Positions 26,653 through 34,740 of a stretch of 64,000 bases of DNA are shown here, one piece after another. Position numbers and translations under genes: made by a program. Source of the DNA: JACRCT01 sp049841135. GTDB lineage: Bacteria > Myxococcota > Myxococcia > Myxococcales > UBA5297. The notes beneath the pieces were generated by a model that saw nothing but the letters and a program-made list of their open reading frames with translations, did no database searches and was not told the origin of the DNA. The stretch spans positions 1,054,001-1,118,000 of the forward strand of contig JASGHK010000002.1 of NCBI GenBank assembly GCA_049841135.1, given 5' to 3'. Each line of letters starts with the position of its first letter. Position 1 is the first letter of the stretch.

Positions 26653-29025
26653 ATGTCCAAGCTCGTCCGATCCTGTCTGGCCCTCTGTCTCGCCCTCGGC
26701 GCGACCGCGTGCGGTGGCCCCGCCCCCGTCGTCGTCCCGCCGGATGCCTCGGTTCCTGCTCCGGGCCGCGACGCCGGCAGCACCTGCCCCGGACCCCAGA
26801 AGTGCGGCAGCGCCTGCTGCGGCGAGGACGAGCAGTGCGACGGTTTCGCCTGCGTGAAGTGCGGCTGCGGCACCAAGGAGTGCGGCTCCGACGCGTGCGG
26901 CAACCCCTGCGGCACCTGCGGCGCCGGCAAGACCTGCGAGGCGACCACCGGCGCGTGCAAGGCCGTCATCTGCGAGAAGGGCGACTTCCTGTGCGGCAGC
27001 AAGTGCTGCAACGCCGCCACCCAGGCCTGCGTCAGCAACGCCTGCGTCGACAACGTCGCCTGCCCGCCCGGCCAGACGGGCTGCGGCGCCGCCTGCTGCA
27101 CCTCGGAGCAGACCTGCTCGGCCGGCGCCTGCGTCAACAACGTCGCCTGCACCCCGTCCCAGGCCCCGTGCGGCAGCAAGTGCTGCACCGCCGCCACCCA
27201 GGTCTGCCAGGCCGGTGCCTGCGTCGACAACGGCACCTGCCCCTCCGGCCAGACCGCCTGCGGCGCCAGTTGCTGCGCGCCCACCACCCAGACCTGCGTC
27301 TCCGGCGCCTGCGTGAACAACACCACTTGCTCGGGCGGCGAGACCGCCTGCGGCACTGCCTGCTGCGACAGCGCGATGCAGACCTGCCGCAACGGCACCT
27401 GCATCGACAACGCGACCTGCGAGGCTGAGAAGACCCCGTGCGGCACCAACTGCTGCACCACCGCGACCGAGAACTGCTCTTCCGGCGCCTGCGTGCCCAA
27501 ACCCCCGACCTGCACCGCGAGCCAGTTCGCCTGCGGCGGCGTCTGCTGCGAGACCGCCACTCAAAAGTGCGACGCCAGCAGCGCCACCTGCGTCGCCAAG
27601 CCGCCCACCTGCACCTCCAGCCAGATTGCCTGCGGCGCCGCCTGCTGCGAGAGCGCCACCCAGACCTGCGACAGCGCGACGACGACCTGCAAGCCGAAGG
27701 CGCCGACCTGCACCTCCAGCCAGATCCCCTGCGGCGCCGCCTGCTGCGAGAGCGCCACCCAGGTCTGCGACAGCGCGACGACCACCTGCAAGCCGAAGAC
27801 GACGACCTGCACCTCCAGCCAGATCACCTGCGGCGCCGCCTGCTGCGAGAGCGCCACCCAGGTCTGTGACAGCGCGACGACGACCTGCAAGCCGAAGACG
27901 ACGACCTGCACCTCCGGCCAGATCACCTGCGGCGCGGCCTGCTGCGAGAGCGCCACCCAGATCTGCGACAGCGCGACGACGACCTGCAAGCCGAAGACGA
28001 CGAGCTGCACCTCCGGCCAGATCGCCTGCGGCAGCGCCTGCTGCGAGAGCGCCACCCAGATCTGCCAGAGCGGCACCTGCGTCCCCAGCAGCACCTGCGG
28101 CAGCGGCCAGTTCTCTTGCGGGAGCGAGTGCTGCATCACCGGCAGCGAGCTGTGCGAGACGGTCTCCTCGCCGATGTGCATCCCCGCCAGCGCTTGCCTC
28201 GACGGCGGCACCACCTGCGGCAACAACTGCTGCTTTGGATACCAGGGGCAGACCTGCAACAGCTCGACGCTGACCTGCCAGACCGTGACCTGCAGCGGGA
28301 CCCAGACGCTGTGTGGGACCACCTGCTGCAACAACAGCACCCAGACCTGCGACTCCTGGACCGGCACCTGCGTCGCCAAACCCAGCTGCACCGGCAGCCA
28401 GATCACCTGCGGCACCGACTGCTGCGACAGCGCGACCGAGACCTGCCAGTCGGGCGTGTGCACCCCCATCGCGTCTTCCTGCGATCCCGTGCTTCAGACG
28501 GGCTGCTCCGCCGGCCAGTCCTGCTACCTGGCCAACCCCGACCCCACCTGCAACACCACCGGCACGGTCCAGGCCGGCGGCACCTGCACCGCGGTCAACT
28601 CCTGCGTGCGCGGCGCCTCCTGCCTGGGCGACGGCGCCGGCAACTACTCGTGCGCCACGATCTGCAACCCCGCCGCCTCCAGCTGCCCCGGCGGCACTAG
28701 CTGCCAGGACTTCGGCGAGGGGACGCTGGGCTACTGCCCGCTGCCGCCCGCCTGCAACCCCACCGTCTCCTCGAGCTGCGCGGCGGGGAAGTCCTGCTAC
28801 GTCTCCGCCGGGGGGCTGGCCTGCGCAACCACCGGCACCGCGGGGTCAGGCGCGACCTGCAGCGCGACGGTCCGCTGCCAGAAGGGCTACGACTGCTTCA
28901 CCGGCGACGGGACGAACTTCAACTGCTACCAGTACTGCGGCCTCGCCGGCAGCCCGGCCTGCAGCTCGGGCACCTGCCACGACTACGGCGACCCGTTCGG
29001 CCTGGGCCTGGGCCTCTGCTACTGA
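26653..29025 (+). CDS. Large Cys-rich repeat lipoprotein
   Basis: A 790-residue surface protein with about 100 cysteines. The lipoprotein-like signal MSKLVRSCLALCLALGATAC is followed by a D/A/P linker. About 15 repeats of roughly 30-33 residues then follow with pattern C-x7-C-G-x2-C-C-x6-C-x3-C. Repeats at 27607-28074 are nearly identical at DNA level, 99 bp each. The last 200 residues switch to longer Cys-rich modules (CDPVLQTGCSAGQSCY). The disulfide-rich array should form a rigid rod outside the outer membrane. No enzyme motif. The repeats invite recombination and length variation. A strong terminator follows at 29063. Confidence 0.9.
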   Translation: MSKLVRSCLALCLALGATACGGPAPVVVPPDASVPAPGRDAGSTCPGPQKCGSACCGEDEQCDGFACVKCGCGTKECGSDACGNPCGTCGAGKTCEATTGACKAVICEKGDFLCGSKCCNAATQACVSNACVDNVACPPGQTGCGAACCTSEQTCSAGACVNNVACTPSQAPCGSKCCTAATQVCQAGACVDNGTCPSGQTACGASCCAPTTQTCVSGACVNNTTCSGGETACGTACCDSAMQTCRNGTCIDNATCEAEKTPCGTNCCTTATENCSSGACVPKPPTCTASQFACGGVCCETATQKCDASSATCVAKPPTCTSSQIACGAACCESATQTCDSATTTCKPKAPTCTSSQIPCGAACCESATQVCDSATTTCKPKTTTCTSSQITCGAACCESATQVCDSATTTCKPKTTTCTSGQITCGAACCESATQICDSATTTCKPKTTSCTSGQIACGSACCESATQICQSGTCVPSSTCGSGQFSCGSECCITGSELCETVSSPMCIPASACLDGGTTCGNNCCFGYQGQTCNSSTLTCQTVTCSGTQTLCGTTCCNNSTQTCDSWTGTCVAKPSCTGSQITCGTDCCDSATETCQSGVCTPIASSCDPVLQTGCSAGQSCYLANPDPTCNTTGTVQAGGTCTAVNSCVRGASCLGDGAGNYSCATICNPAASSCPGGTSCQDFGEGTLGYCPLPPACNPTVSSSCAAGKSCYVSAGGLACATTGTAGSGATCSATVRCQKGYDCFTGDGTNFNCYQYCGLAGSPACSSGTCHDYGDPFGLGLGLCY
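27607..28074 (+). repeat. 99-bp coding tandem repeat (about 4.7 copies)
   Basis: Copies begin at 27607, 27706, 27805, 27904 and 28003, each 99 bp, encoding a 33-residue Cys-rich unit CTSSQIxCGAACCESATQ. They differ at only a few bases per copy, much closer than the other repeats of the same gene. That points to recent expansion or gene-internal conversion. Confidence 0.95.
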
Positions 29026-29062
29026 CCAACGCGACCTGCCTGTCCACTGAGGTGTAGGACCT

Positions 29063-29109
29063 CGGCGGCCACCCCTCCCTCCTGGAGAGGGGCGGCCGCC
29101 GCTGGTTTT
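29063..29109 (+). terminator. Intrinsic terminator after Cys-rich gene
   Basis: Stem 29063-29077 with 29087-29101 (14 pairs, one A-C mismatch) is followed by GCTGGTTTTG. The T-run immediately precedes the TAGAGT motif upstream of the DUF2877 gene. Confidence 0.8.
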
Positions 29110-29120
29110 GGTAGAGTCCG
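29110..29120 (+). promoter_or_regulatory. Shared GGTAGAGTCCG motif, possible -10 of DUF2877 gene
   Basis: The same 11 bases occur at 31553-31563 upstream of fdrA. TAGAGT fits a -10 box, 48 nt before the ATG at 29165. No convincing -35 was seen. The shared sequence ties the two separated parts of the inferred carbamoyltransferase set. Confidence 0.4.
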
Positions 29121-29164
29121 GCGCATTCCAGGCCCCTCGGGCTCAAGCCAGGCACCTCTCGACG

Positions 29165-30025
29165 ATGACCGCGACTCTCCTCCCCGCCCACCGCTTCGAC
29201 CGCTCACTGCTCGGGGCGGGACCGCTCGCTGGCGAGATCGTCGCCGTCTTCTCCCATGCCGCGGTGGTGCGCATCTCCGGCGGGGCGCTGCTGACGCTGC
29301 TGCACCCCTCGCGAGACCTGGTGCCGTTCGGCGTGACCATCCCCTGGGAGTCGGCGGCGCTCACCGCGGGCGACGCGGTGCGGCTCGATGACCGCGAGCT
29401 GTCCATCGGCGGAGCGCGGCTGCGCCTGGAAGGCGACGGCACGGCGCTGCGGATGGTGATCGCGCCCTTCTCCCACGAGGCGCTCAAAGCCCACCTGGAG
29501 CTGGCCATCCCCTTCGCCCGGCGCGACCGCAACCCATTGGAGGTCAAGGCGCTGGGCACCGCGGACGAGTCGCTGCGCCGCGTCGTGGTCGGCCTGACCA
29601 CCGGGCTGCACACGCCCAAGGACCTGCAGACCGCGGTCGGCAAGCTCGTCGGCGTCGGCTTCGGCTCGACCCCTACCGGTGACGACTGGCTGGTGGGCGT
29701 CGCCGCGCTGGGACACCGCCTGGCCAGCTCGGGCTTCACCTTCCGCCCTGCGTGGGAGGCCCTCCTCTCGGCGCTTGCCGAGGTGCCCGACTCAGCCACG
29801 ACGCCGGTCGCGTGCCAGATGCTGCGCCACGCCGCGCATGGGGAGCTGCCGGAGGCGCTGCTGCGCGTCGCTTCGCTGCTGGGCGATCCCTCGGCGCGAC
29901 GCGATGCGCTGTGCGAGGGCTGCCGGCGCCTGGTGGCGGTGGGCTCGCAGACCGGCGGGGACTTCCTGACCGGCGCGCTCGCGCTGGCCTCGGCGGTCCG
30001 CACGCAGCGGGCCGGGCTGGCCTGA
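29165..30025 (+). CDS. DUF2877 protein (YlbF/AllH-like)
   Basis: A 286-residue cytoplasmic protein with the DUF2877 signature FGSTPTGDDWLVGVAALG and a following helical half ending SQTGGDFLTGALALASAV. In E. coli the DUF2877 protein YlbF (AllH) works with FdrA (AllF) and YlbE (AllG) as oxamate carbamoyltransferase in allantoin use. Both other partners are encoded at 31686-34666, separated here by one minus-strand lipoprotein gene. ATG 29165 is chosen because the conserved region begins right after it; no strong ribosome site is visible. The role in carbamoyl transfer is inference from family and neighbourhood. Confidence 0.88.
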   Translation: MTATLLPAHRFDRSLLGAGPLAGEIVAVFSHAAVVRISGGALLTLLHPSRDLVPFGVTIPWESAALTAGDAVRLDDRELSIGGARLRLEGDGTALRMVIAPFSHEALKAHLELAIPFARRDRNPLEVKALGTADESLRRVVVGLTTGLHTPKDLQTAVGKLVGVGFGSTPTGDDWLVGVAALGHRLASSGFTFRPAWEALLSALAEVPDSATTPVACQMLRHAAHGELPEALLRVASLLGDPSARRDALCEGCRRLVAVGSQTGGDFLTGALALASAVRTQRAGLA

Positions 30026-30065
30026 ACGGCTGACCCGGCGGAGCCGAAACCAACGAGCGTGCCGG

Positions 30066-30142
30066 GGACTTCGGAGTGCGGGTCGCGGGCTTGGGCTTGA
30101 GATTGGGCTTCGGCTCAAGCTGCAGTGCCGTGCCCGAAGTCC
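30066..30142. repeat. Inverted repeat in convergent gap
   Basis: GGACTTCGG (30066-30074) pairs with CCGAAGTCC (30134-30142), with low-complexity GGGCTTGGGCTT / CCCAAAGCCC between them. It lies between convergent genes and may terminate both. Confidence 0.5.
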
Positions 30143-30163
30143 GAAGCCCAAAGCCCGAAGCCC

Positions 30164-31468
30164 CTACTGGCAGCTCGCCACGGTGCACGTATCCGCCAGC
30201 GGGCGGCTCTGCTTGCACTTGGCGACGTCGGTGAAGGTGTTGGTGGCGGCGAAGTCGACCGCGGCGCCCTTCCAGGCCCGGTCGACCCCGAAGTAGGCGC
30301 TGTGGGCGATGGTCGAGTTGGTCAGGAACGAGCTGGGCGGCTCGCTGAAGACGAGCAGCGCACCCTGATCCTCCTCGTTGTTCCCTCCGGTGTCGTCGCA
30401 GTGGAAGCCCTTGGTCCCGTTCCACGCGCCCGCGTACTCGATGACGACGTGGTCCAGCTTGTCGGCGGCGTCGTAGCGGTCGAGGTACAGGCCGACCCAG
30501 TCGCCGGCGGCGGGGGTGGCCGCCGCGGAGGTGAAGACGATGGGCTTGGCGGCGGTGCCCTGCGCCGAGATGCCGCCGTTCGACGCCGCGCCGGCCGACT
30601 TGGTGCGAATGATGGCGTCCTGCTGCGCTCGAATGGTCACCCCAGGCTCGATGGTCAGCACCGCGTGCTCGGTGTTGGTCCCGACGATCAGGTCCTTGCC
30701 GTTCTTCTGCCAGTCGCCGAGCCGGTAGGGGATCCCACGGTCGTGGAAGATGGTGTCCTGGGACATGTTCTCGTCGCCCACCACCACCATCTCGTCCACG
30801 ACGTTGCCGGTGTAGGTGCCGGCCGGGATGCTGCCGACGAGCCGGGGCGAGGCGCGCACGGGCCCGAGCTTGGCGTTCTTGACGGTCAGCGCCTGCGAAC
30901 CGGCCGAGAAGACCGCCCCGTACTTGAGCGAGACGCCGTACTGCTGCGAGCCGTCGATGGTCACGTGATCCACCGAGAGCAGCTCCTGGCGCGGCAGCGA
31001 GGAGTCGCCGCGGACTTCGATGACGCCTTCCGGGCCCACGGCGTCCGTGGAGCCGCCGTTGCGCAGGGTCGCGTACGCGAGCTCGAGATGGCCCTGGTAG
31101 GCGATCAGGTTGGTCCAGGGCTTCGCCGCGTCGGCGGCCTCGAAGGTGATGGGCCGATCCTGCGTGCCCTTGGCGACCAGGGTGCCTTCCACCGAGATGG
31201 CGTAGCCGCCCTTGAAGACGACCCTGCTGCACGGCTCGATGGTCAGCGTCGCGCCCTTCTTCACCGAGATCCCGAAGGTGATCTGGTGCGGCCCGTCCAC
31301 GGCCTTCCAGGTCGTGTCCGCGGAGACCGTGTCGCCGCTGTGCGTCGTCCCCTCCCCGGTCTGTGCCGGGCACGACGGGCCCGCATCGGGGCCTGGCTCC
31401 GGGCTGCCTCCGCCGCACGCCGCCAGGGCCAGCGCGACCACCACCAAGACACCTTTCACGGTCTGCAT
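30164..31468 (-). CDS. Secreted beta-helix lipoprotein
   Basis: A 434-residue protein with a signal ending LALAACGGG (lipobox-like LAAC) and a short PDAGP linker. It then has parallel beta-helix coils rich in T-I-x-P-G repeats: GATLTIEPCSRVVFKGGYAISVEGTLVAKGTQDRPITF and VLTIEPGVTIRAQQDAIIRTKSAG, which are near repeats of each other. GGAGGT lies 7 nt before ATG 31468. Paired cysteines near the end (KCKQSRPLADTCTVASC) may cap the helix. It sits between DUF2877 and fdrA on the opposite strand, and looks like an unrelated gene interrupting them. Surface adhesion or polysaccharide binding is possible but unproven. Confidence 0.88.
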   Translation of the reverse strand: MQTVKGVLVVVALALAACGGGSPEPGPDAGPSCPAQTGEGTTHSGDTVSADTTWKAVDGPHQITFGISVKKGATLTIEPCSRVVFKGGYAISVEGTLVAKGTQDRPITFEAADAAKPWTNLIAYQGHLELAYATLRNGGSTDAVGPEGVIEVRGDSSLPRQELLSVDHVTIDGSQQYGVSLKYGAVFSAGSQALTVKNAKLGPVRASPRLVGSIPAGTYTGNVVDEMVVVGDENMSQDTIFHDRGIPYRLGDWQKNGKDLIVGTNTEHAVLTIEPGVTIRAQQDAIIRTKSAGAASNGGISAQGTAAKPIVFTSAAATPAAGDWVGLYLDRYDAADKLDHVVIEYAGAWNGTKGFHCDDTGGNNEEDQGALLVFSEPPSSFLTNSTIAHSAYFGVDRAWKGAAVDFAATNTFTDVAKCKQSRPLADTCTVASCQ

Positions 31469-31552
31469 CGCTCGGACCTCCCCCGCGGGAAAACCCTCGT
31501 GTAACGCCCCCCGCCCGCGCTCGCACGAAAGGCTTCCTTCCAGAGCGTTGGT

Positions 31553-31563
31553 GGTAGAGTCCG
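31553..31563 (+). promoter_or_regulatory. Shared GGTAGAGTCCG motif upstream of fdrA
   Basis: Identical to 29110-29120. It would place transcription start about 115 nt before the fdrA ATG. It could be a -10 element or part of a regulator site. Confidence 0.4.
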
Positions 31564-31685
31564 CACCTCAACGAACGGACCCTTTCCCCTCTGACCATGA
31601 CCGTTCCGACGTCCGTCGACCGCTGCTTTCCCCACCGTCCCGCTCCCCGCTCGGGCGCTCGTCGCCCACGTCACGGAGGTTCCGC

Positions 31686-33239
31686 ATGACCCAACGAATC
31701 GTCGTGCGCAAAGGCGCCTACCACGACTCGGCGTTCCTGATGCGCGTCGCCCGCGAGATCAAGTCGCTCGCCGGCATCGAGGAGGCCGTGGTCGTCATGG
31801 GCACTCCCATGAACCACGAGCTCCTGGGCGAGACCGGCTTCAAGAGCCCGGAGATCGCCGCCTCGACGCCGATGGACATGGTGGTCGCCATCCGCGCCGC
31901 CAGCGACAAGGCCATCGACGCCGCCGAGGCCGAGCTCGGCAAGCTCCTCGAAGGCGGCGGCAAGAAGGCCGCAGGCGCCACGGGCGGTCCGCGCACCTAC
32001 CGCGACCTCACCGAGGCCGCCGGCGAGCACCCCGAGACCAACCTCGTCAGCGTCTCGGTCCCCGGCGCCTATGCCGCCTACGTCGCCCACCGCGCGCTCG
32101 ACGCCGGCAAGCACGTCTTCCTCTTCTCCAACAACGTCGAGCTCGCCGACGAGATCGCCCTCAAGAAGCGCGGCCGCGACCTGGGCCTGCTGGTGATGGG
32201 CCCCGACTGCGGCACGGCGATCATCAGCGGCGTCGGCCAGGGCTTCGCCAACCGCGTCCCCCGCGGCCGCATCGGCATGGTCGGCGCCTCGGGCACCGGC
32301 ATCCAGGACGTCAGCTGCACCATCGAGCACCTGGGCGAGGGCGTCAGCCACGCCATCGGCACCGGCAGCCGTGACCTCTCCAAGGACGTCGGCGGCGCGA
32401 TGTGCGAGTTCGGCCTGCGCCTGCTCGCCGCCGACGACGACACCAAGGTGCTGGCGTTCGTCTGCAAGCACCCGGCGGAGGAAGTCGCCGAGAAGATGCA
32501 CGGCCTGCTCGCCAAGCTCGGCAAGCCGGCGGTCGTCCGCTACCTCGGCAAGCCGCCGCGCAAGAGCGAGGACGGGGTCTTCTACGCCGCCCACCTCGAC
32601 GAGTGCGCCGCGGCCGCCGTGGCGCTCGCGCGCGGCAAGAAGCCGACGAAGATCAACCTCGACAAGCAGGTCGCCGACGACGCCAAGGAGATCCTGGGCA
32701 AGAAGGCCAAGATCGACGGGCGGCTCATCGGCCTGTTCGGCGGCGGCTCGCTGTGCGCCGAGGCCAAGCTCATCCTCTCCAACCACGGCATCGACGCCAC
32801 CGAGCCCGACCATCCGCTCAAGACCAGCGGCACCAAGGTCGAAGAGCCGGGCAACCTGGCTGTCGACACGGGCGAGGACTTCTACACGGTCGGCAAGCCG
32901 CACCCGATGGTCGACCAGACGGTGCGCTGCGAGCTGATCCGCAAGTGTGGCGCCGACGCCTCGGTGGGCCTCCTGCTGCTCGACGTGGTCATCGGCGACG
33001 GCTCGAACCACGACCCGGCGCCGGAGCTGGTCGCCGCGGTCAAGGACGCCAAGAAGAAGCGCGGCAGCAAGCCGCTCGTCGTGCTGGCGTCGATCACCGG
33101 CACCGACGCGGATCTGCAGAACGCCAGCCGCCAGAAGCAGGTGCTCGAGGACGGTGGCATCCGGGTGCAGCCGACGGCTGCCCGCGCCGCCACGCTGGCC
33201 GCCGTGCTGATGGGCGGGAAGGAAAGGAGCGCGCGATGA
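31686..33239 (+). CDS. fdrA: FdrA-like acyl-CoA-synthetase-fold protein (AllF-like)
   Basis: A 517-residue protein with succinyl-CoA-synthetase-like domains. The central Rossmann part includes LLVMGPDCGTAIISGVGQGFAN and GRIGMVGASGTGIQDVSCTIEHLGEGVSHAIGTGSRDLS, and a second CoA-ligase-like half contains IGLFGGGSLCAEAKLIL. These match FdrA proteins. GGAGGT is 5 nt from the ATG. The stop overlaps the ATG of the DUF1116 gene (ATGA 33236-33239). In E. coli the FdrA/YlbE/YlbF set transfers a carbamoyl group between oxalurate/oxamate and phosphate. The same reaction is inferred here, though the carbamate kinase that normally collects carbamoyl phosphate is not in this window. Confidence 0.93.
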   Translation: MTQRIVVRKGAYHDSAFLMRVAREIKSLAGIEEAVVVMGTPMNHELLGETGFKSPEIAASTPMDMVVAIRAASDKAIDAAEAELGKLLEGGGKKAAGATGGPRTYRDLTEAAGEHPETNLVSVSVPGAYAAYVAHRALDAGKHVFLFSNNVELADEIALKKRGRDLGLLVMGPDCGTAIISGVGQGFANRVPRGRIGMVGASGTGIQDVSCTIEHLGEGVSHAIGTGSRDLSKDVGGAMCEFGLRLLAADDDTKVLAFVCKHPAEEVAEKMHGLLAKLGKPAVVRYLGKPPRKSEDGVFYAAHLDECAAAAVALARGKKPTKINLDKQVADDAKEILGKKAKIDGRLIGLFGGGSLCAEAKLILSNHGIDATEPDHPLKTSGTKVEEPGNLAVDTGEDFYTVGKPHPMVDQTVRCELIRKCGADASVGLLLLDVVIGDGSNHDPAPELVAAVKDAKKKRGSKPLVVLASITGTDADLQNASRQKQVLEDGGIRVQPTAARAATLAAVLMGGKERSAR

Positions 33240-34666
33240 AACTCTCCAAGGCGAAGGACCTGCTCAAGGGCCCCATCAGCGTCATCGGGCTCGGCCTCGA
33301 CAACATCATCGAAGGCAACGTCAACGGCGGTGCCGCCGTCCACCGCGTCGACTTCATCCCGCCCGCCGGTGGCGATCTGGAGCGCGTCAGGATCCTCCAG
33401 GACCTGCACGAGCCGTCGCTCGAGAAGAAGGTCGACGAGGCGAACAAGGTCGCGCTCGAGCGCTTCCTCGCGAGCCAGCCGCACCTGGTCGGCGTGGGAA
33501 TCGCCCGCGACGTCATCCCCGGTATGAAGGACGACCTCTTCCTCCACGCCGGCCCGCCGATCACCTGGGACCGGATGAGCGGCCCTCTTCGCGGCGCGGT
33601 CATCGCCGGCATGCTGCTGGAGAACCTGGCCCAGACGCCCGAGGAGGCCCAGAAGCTGGCCGCCGAGGGCCGCGTCAAGTTCGACCCGTGCCACCACCAC
33701 AGCGCCGTCGGCCCGATGGCGGGCCTGGTCACGCCCTCGATGCCCGTCTGGATCCTGGAAGACAAGGCCGACCCGAAGCGGCGGACCTTCTGCACGCTCA
33801 ACGAAGGCCTGGGCAAGGTGCTGCGTTTTGGCGCCTACGGTCCCGAGGTCATCGAGCGGCTGCGCTTCATGGGCGCCACCCTCGGCCCGGCGCTCGCCAA
33901 GACGCTCGCCGCGCGCGGTCCCATCGATCTCAAGGCGCTGATGGCTCAAGCGCTGCAGATGGGCGACGAGGGCCACAACCGCAACCGCGCCGGCACCTCG
34001 CTGCTGTTCCGCGAGCTGGCGCCGGCGCTGGTGAAGGTGGTCGACGGTGAGACCGCGGCCAAGTGCCTCGAGTTCCTCACCAAGAACGACCACTCGTTCC
34101 TGAACCTGTCGATGCCCATGGCCAAGTGCATGCTGCTGGCCGCCGAGGGCGTGCCGAACTCGTCGATGGTCACGGTGATGGCGCGCAACGGCACCGACTT
34201 CGGCGTGCAGCTCTCCTGCATGCCGGGCCGCTGGTTCGTCGGTCCCGCGCAGATGGTGAAGGGGCTCTACTTCCCCGGCTACTCGGAGAAGGACGCCAAC
34301 CCCGACCTGGGCGACTCGGCGATCACCGAGACAGCGGGCATCGGCGCCTTCGCCATGGCCGCCGCGCCGGCCATCGTCCAGTTCGTGGGCGGCACGCCCG
34401 AGGACGCGCTGGAGACGAGCCGCAACATGCAGCGGATCACCGTCGGCAAGAACCCGGTGTGGGCCATCCCCTCGCTCGGGTTCGTCGGCACCGCGACCGG
34501 CATCGACCTCCGAAAGGTCGAGGAGCTGGGCCAGCTGCCGATCATCAACACCGGCATGGCGCACAAGGACGCGGGCGTCGGGCAGGTCGGCGCCGGCCTG
34601 GTGAGCCCGCCGTGGGAGTGCTTCCACCAGGCGCTCAAGGCGTTCGCGGAGCACTGCAGAAGCTAG
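33236..34666 (+). CDS. DUF1116 protein (YlbE/AllG-like)
   Basis: A 476-residue protein of the DUF1116 family. Family-like stretches are VGVGIARDVIPGMKDDLFLHAGPPITWDRMSGPLRGAVIG-type sequence, CHHHSAVGPMAGLVTPSMPVW, and EGHNRNRAGTSLL, with a GMAHKDAGVGQVGAGLVSPPWECF C-terminus. It overlaps fdrA by 4 nt, so the two are co-translated and probably one complex. Partner of FdrA and DUF2877 in the oxamate carbamoyltransferase assembly known from E. coli. Length is normal and no key segment seems missing. Confidence 0.92.
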   Translation: MKLSKAKDLLKGPISVIGLGLDNIIEGNVNGGAAVHRVDFIPPAGGDLERVRILQDLHEPSLEKKVDEANKVALERFLASQPHLVGVGIARDVIPGMKDDLFLHAGPPITWDRMSGPLRGAVIAGMLLENLAQTPEEAQKLAAEGRVKFDPCHHHSAVGPMAGLVTPSMPVWILEDKADPKRRTFCTLNEGLGKVLRFGAYGPEVIERLRFMGATLGPALAKTLAARGPIDLKALMAQALQMGDEGHNRNRAGTSLLFRELAPALVKVVDGETAAKCLEFLTKNDHSFLNLSMPMAKCMLLAAEGVPNSSMVTVMARNGTDFGVQLSCMPGRWFVGPAQMVKGLYFPGYSEKDANPDLGDSAITETAGIGAFAMAAAPAIVQFVGGTPEDALETSRNMQRITVGKNPVWAIPSLGFVGTATGIDLRKVEELGQLPIINTGMAHKDAGVGQVGAGLVSPPWECFHQALKAFAEHCRS

Positions 34667-34740
34667 GCTTCGGGCTTCGCGCTTCAGGACCAACAACACG
34701 AAGTCGAACACTGACGCAGCACACAGCAAGGAGAAGACGG

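Noticed and set aside
27607..28074. 99-bp repeats considered as a CRISPR array
   Set aside because: They are coding, contiguous and without variable spacers.
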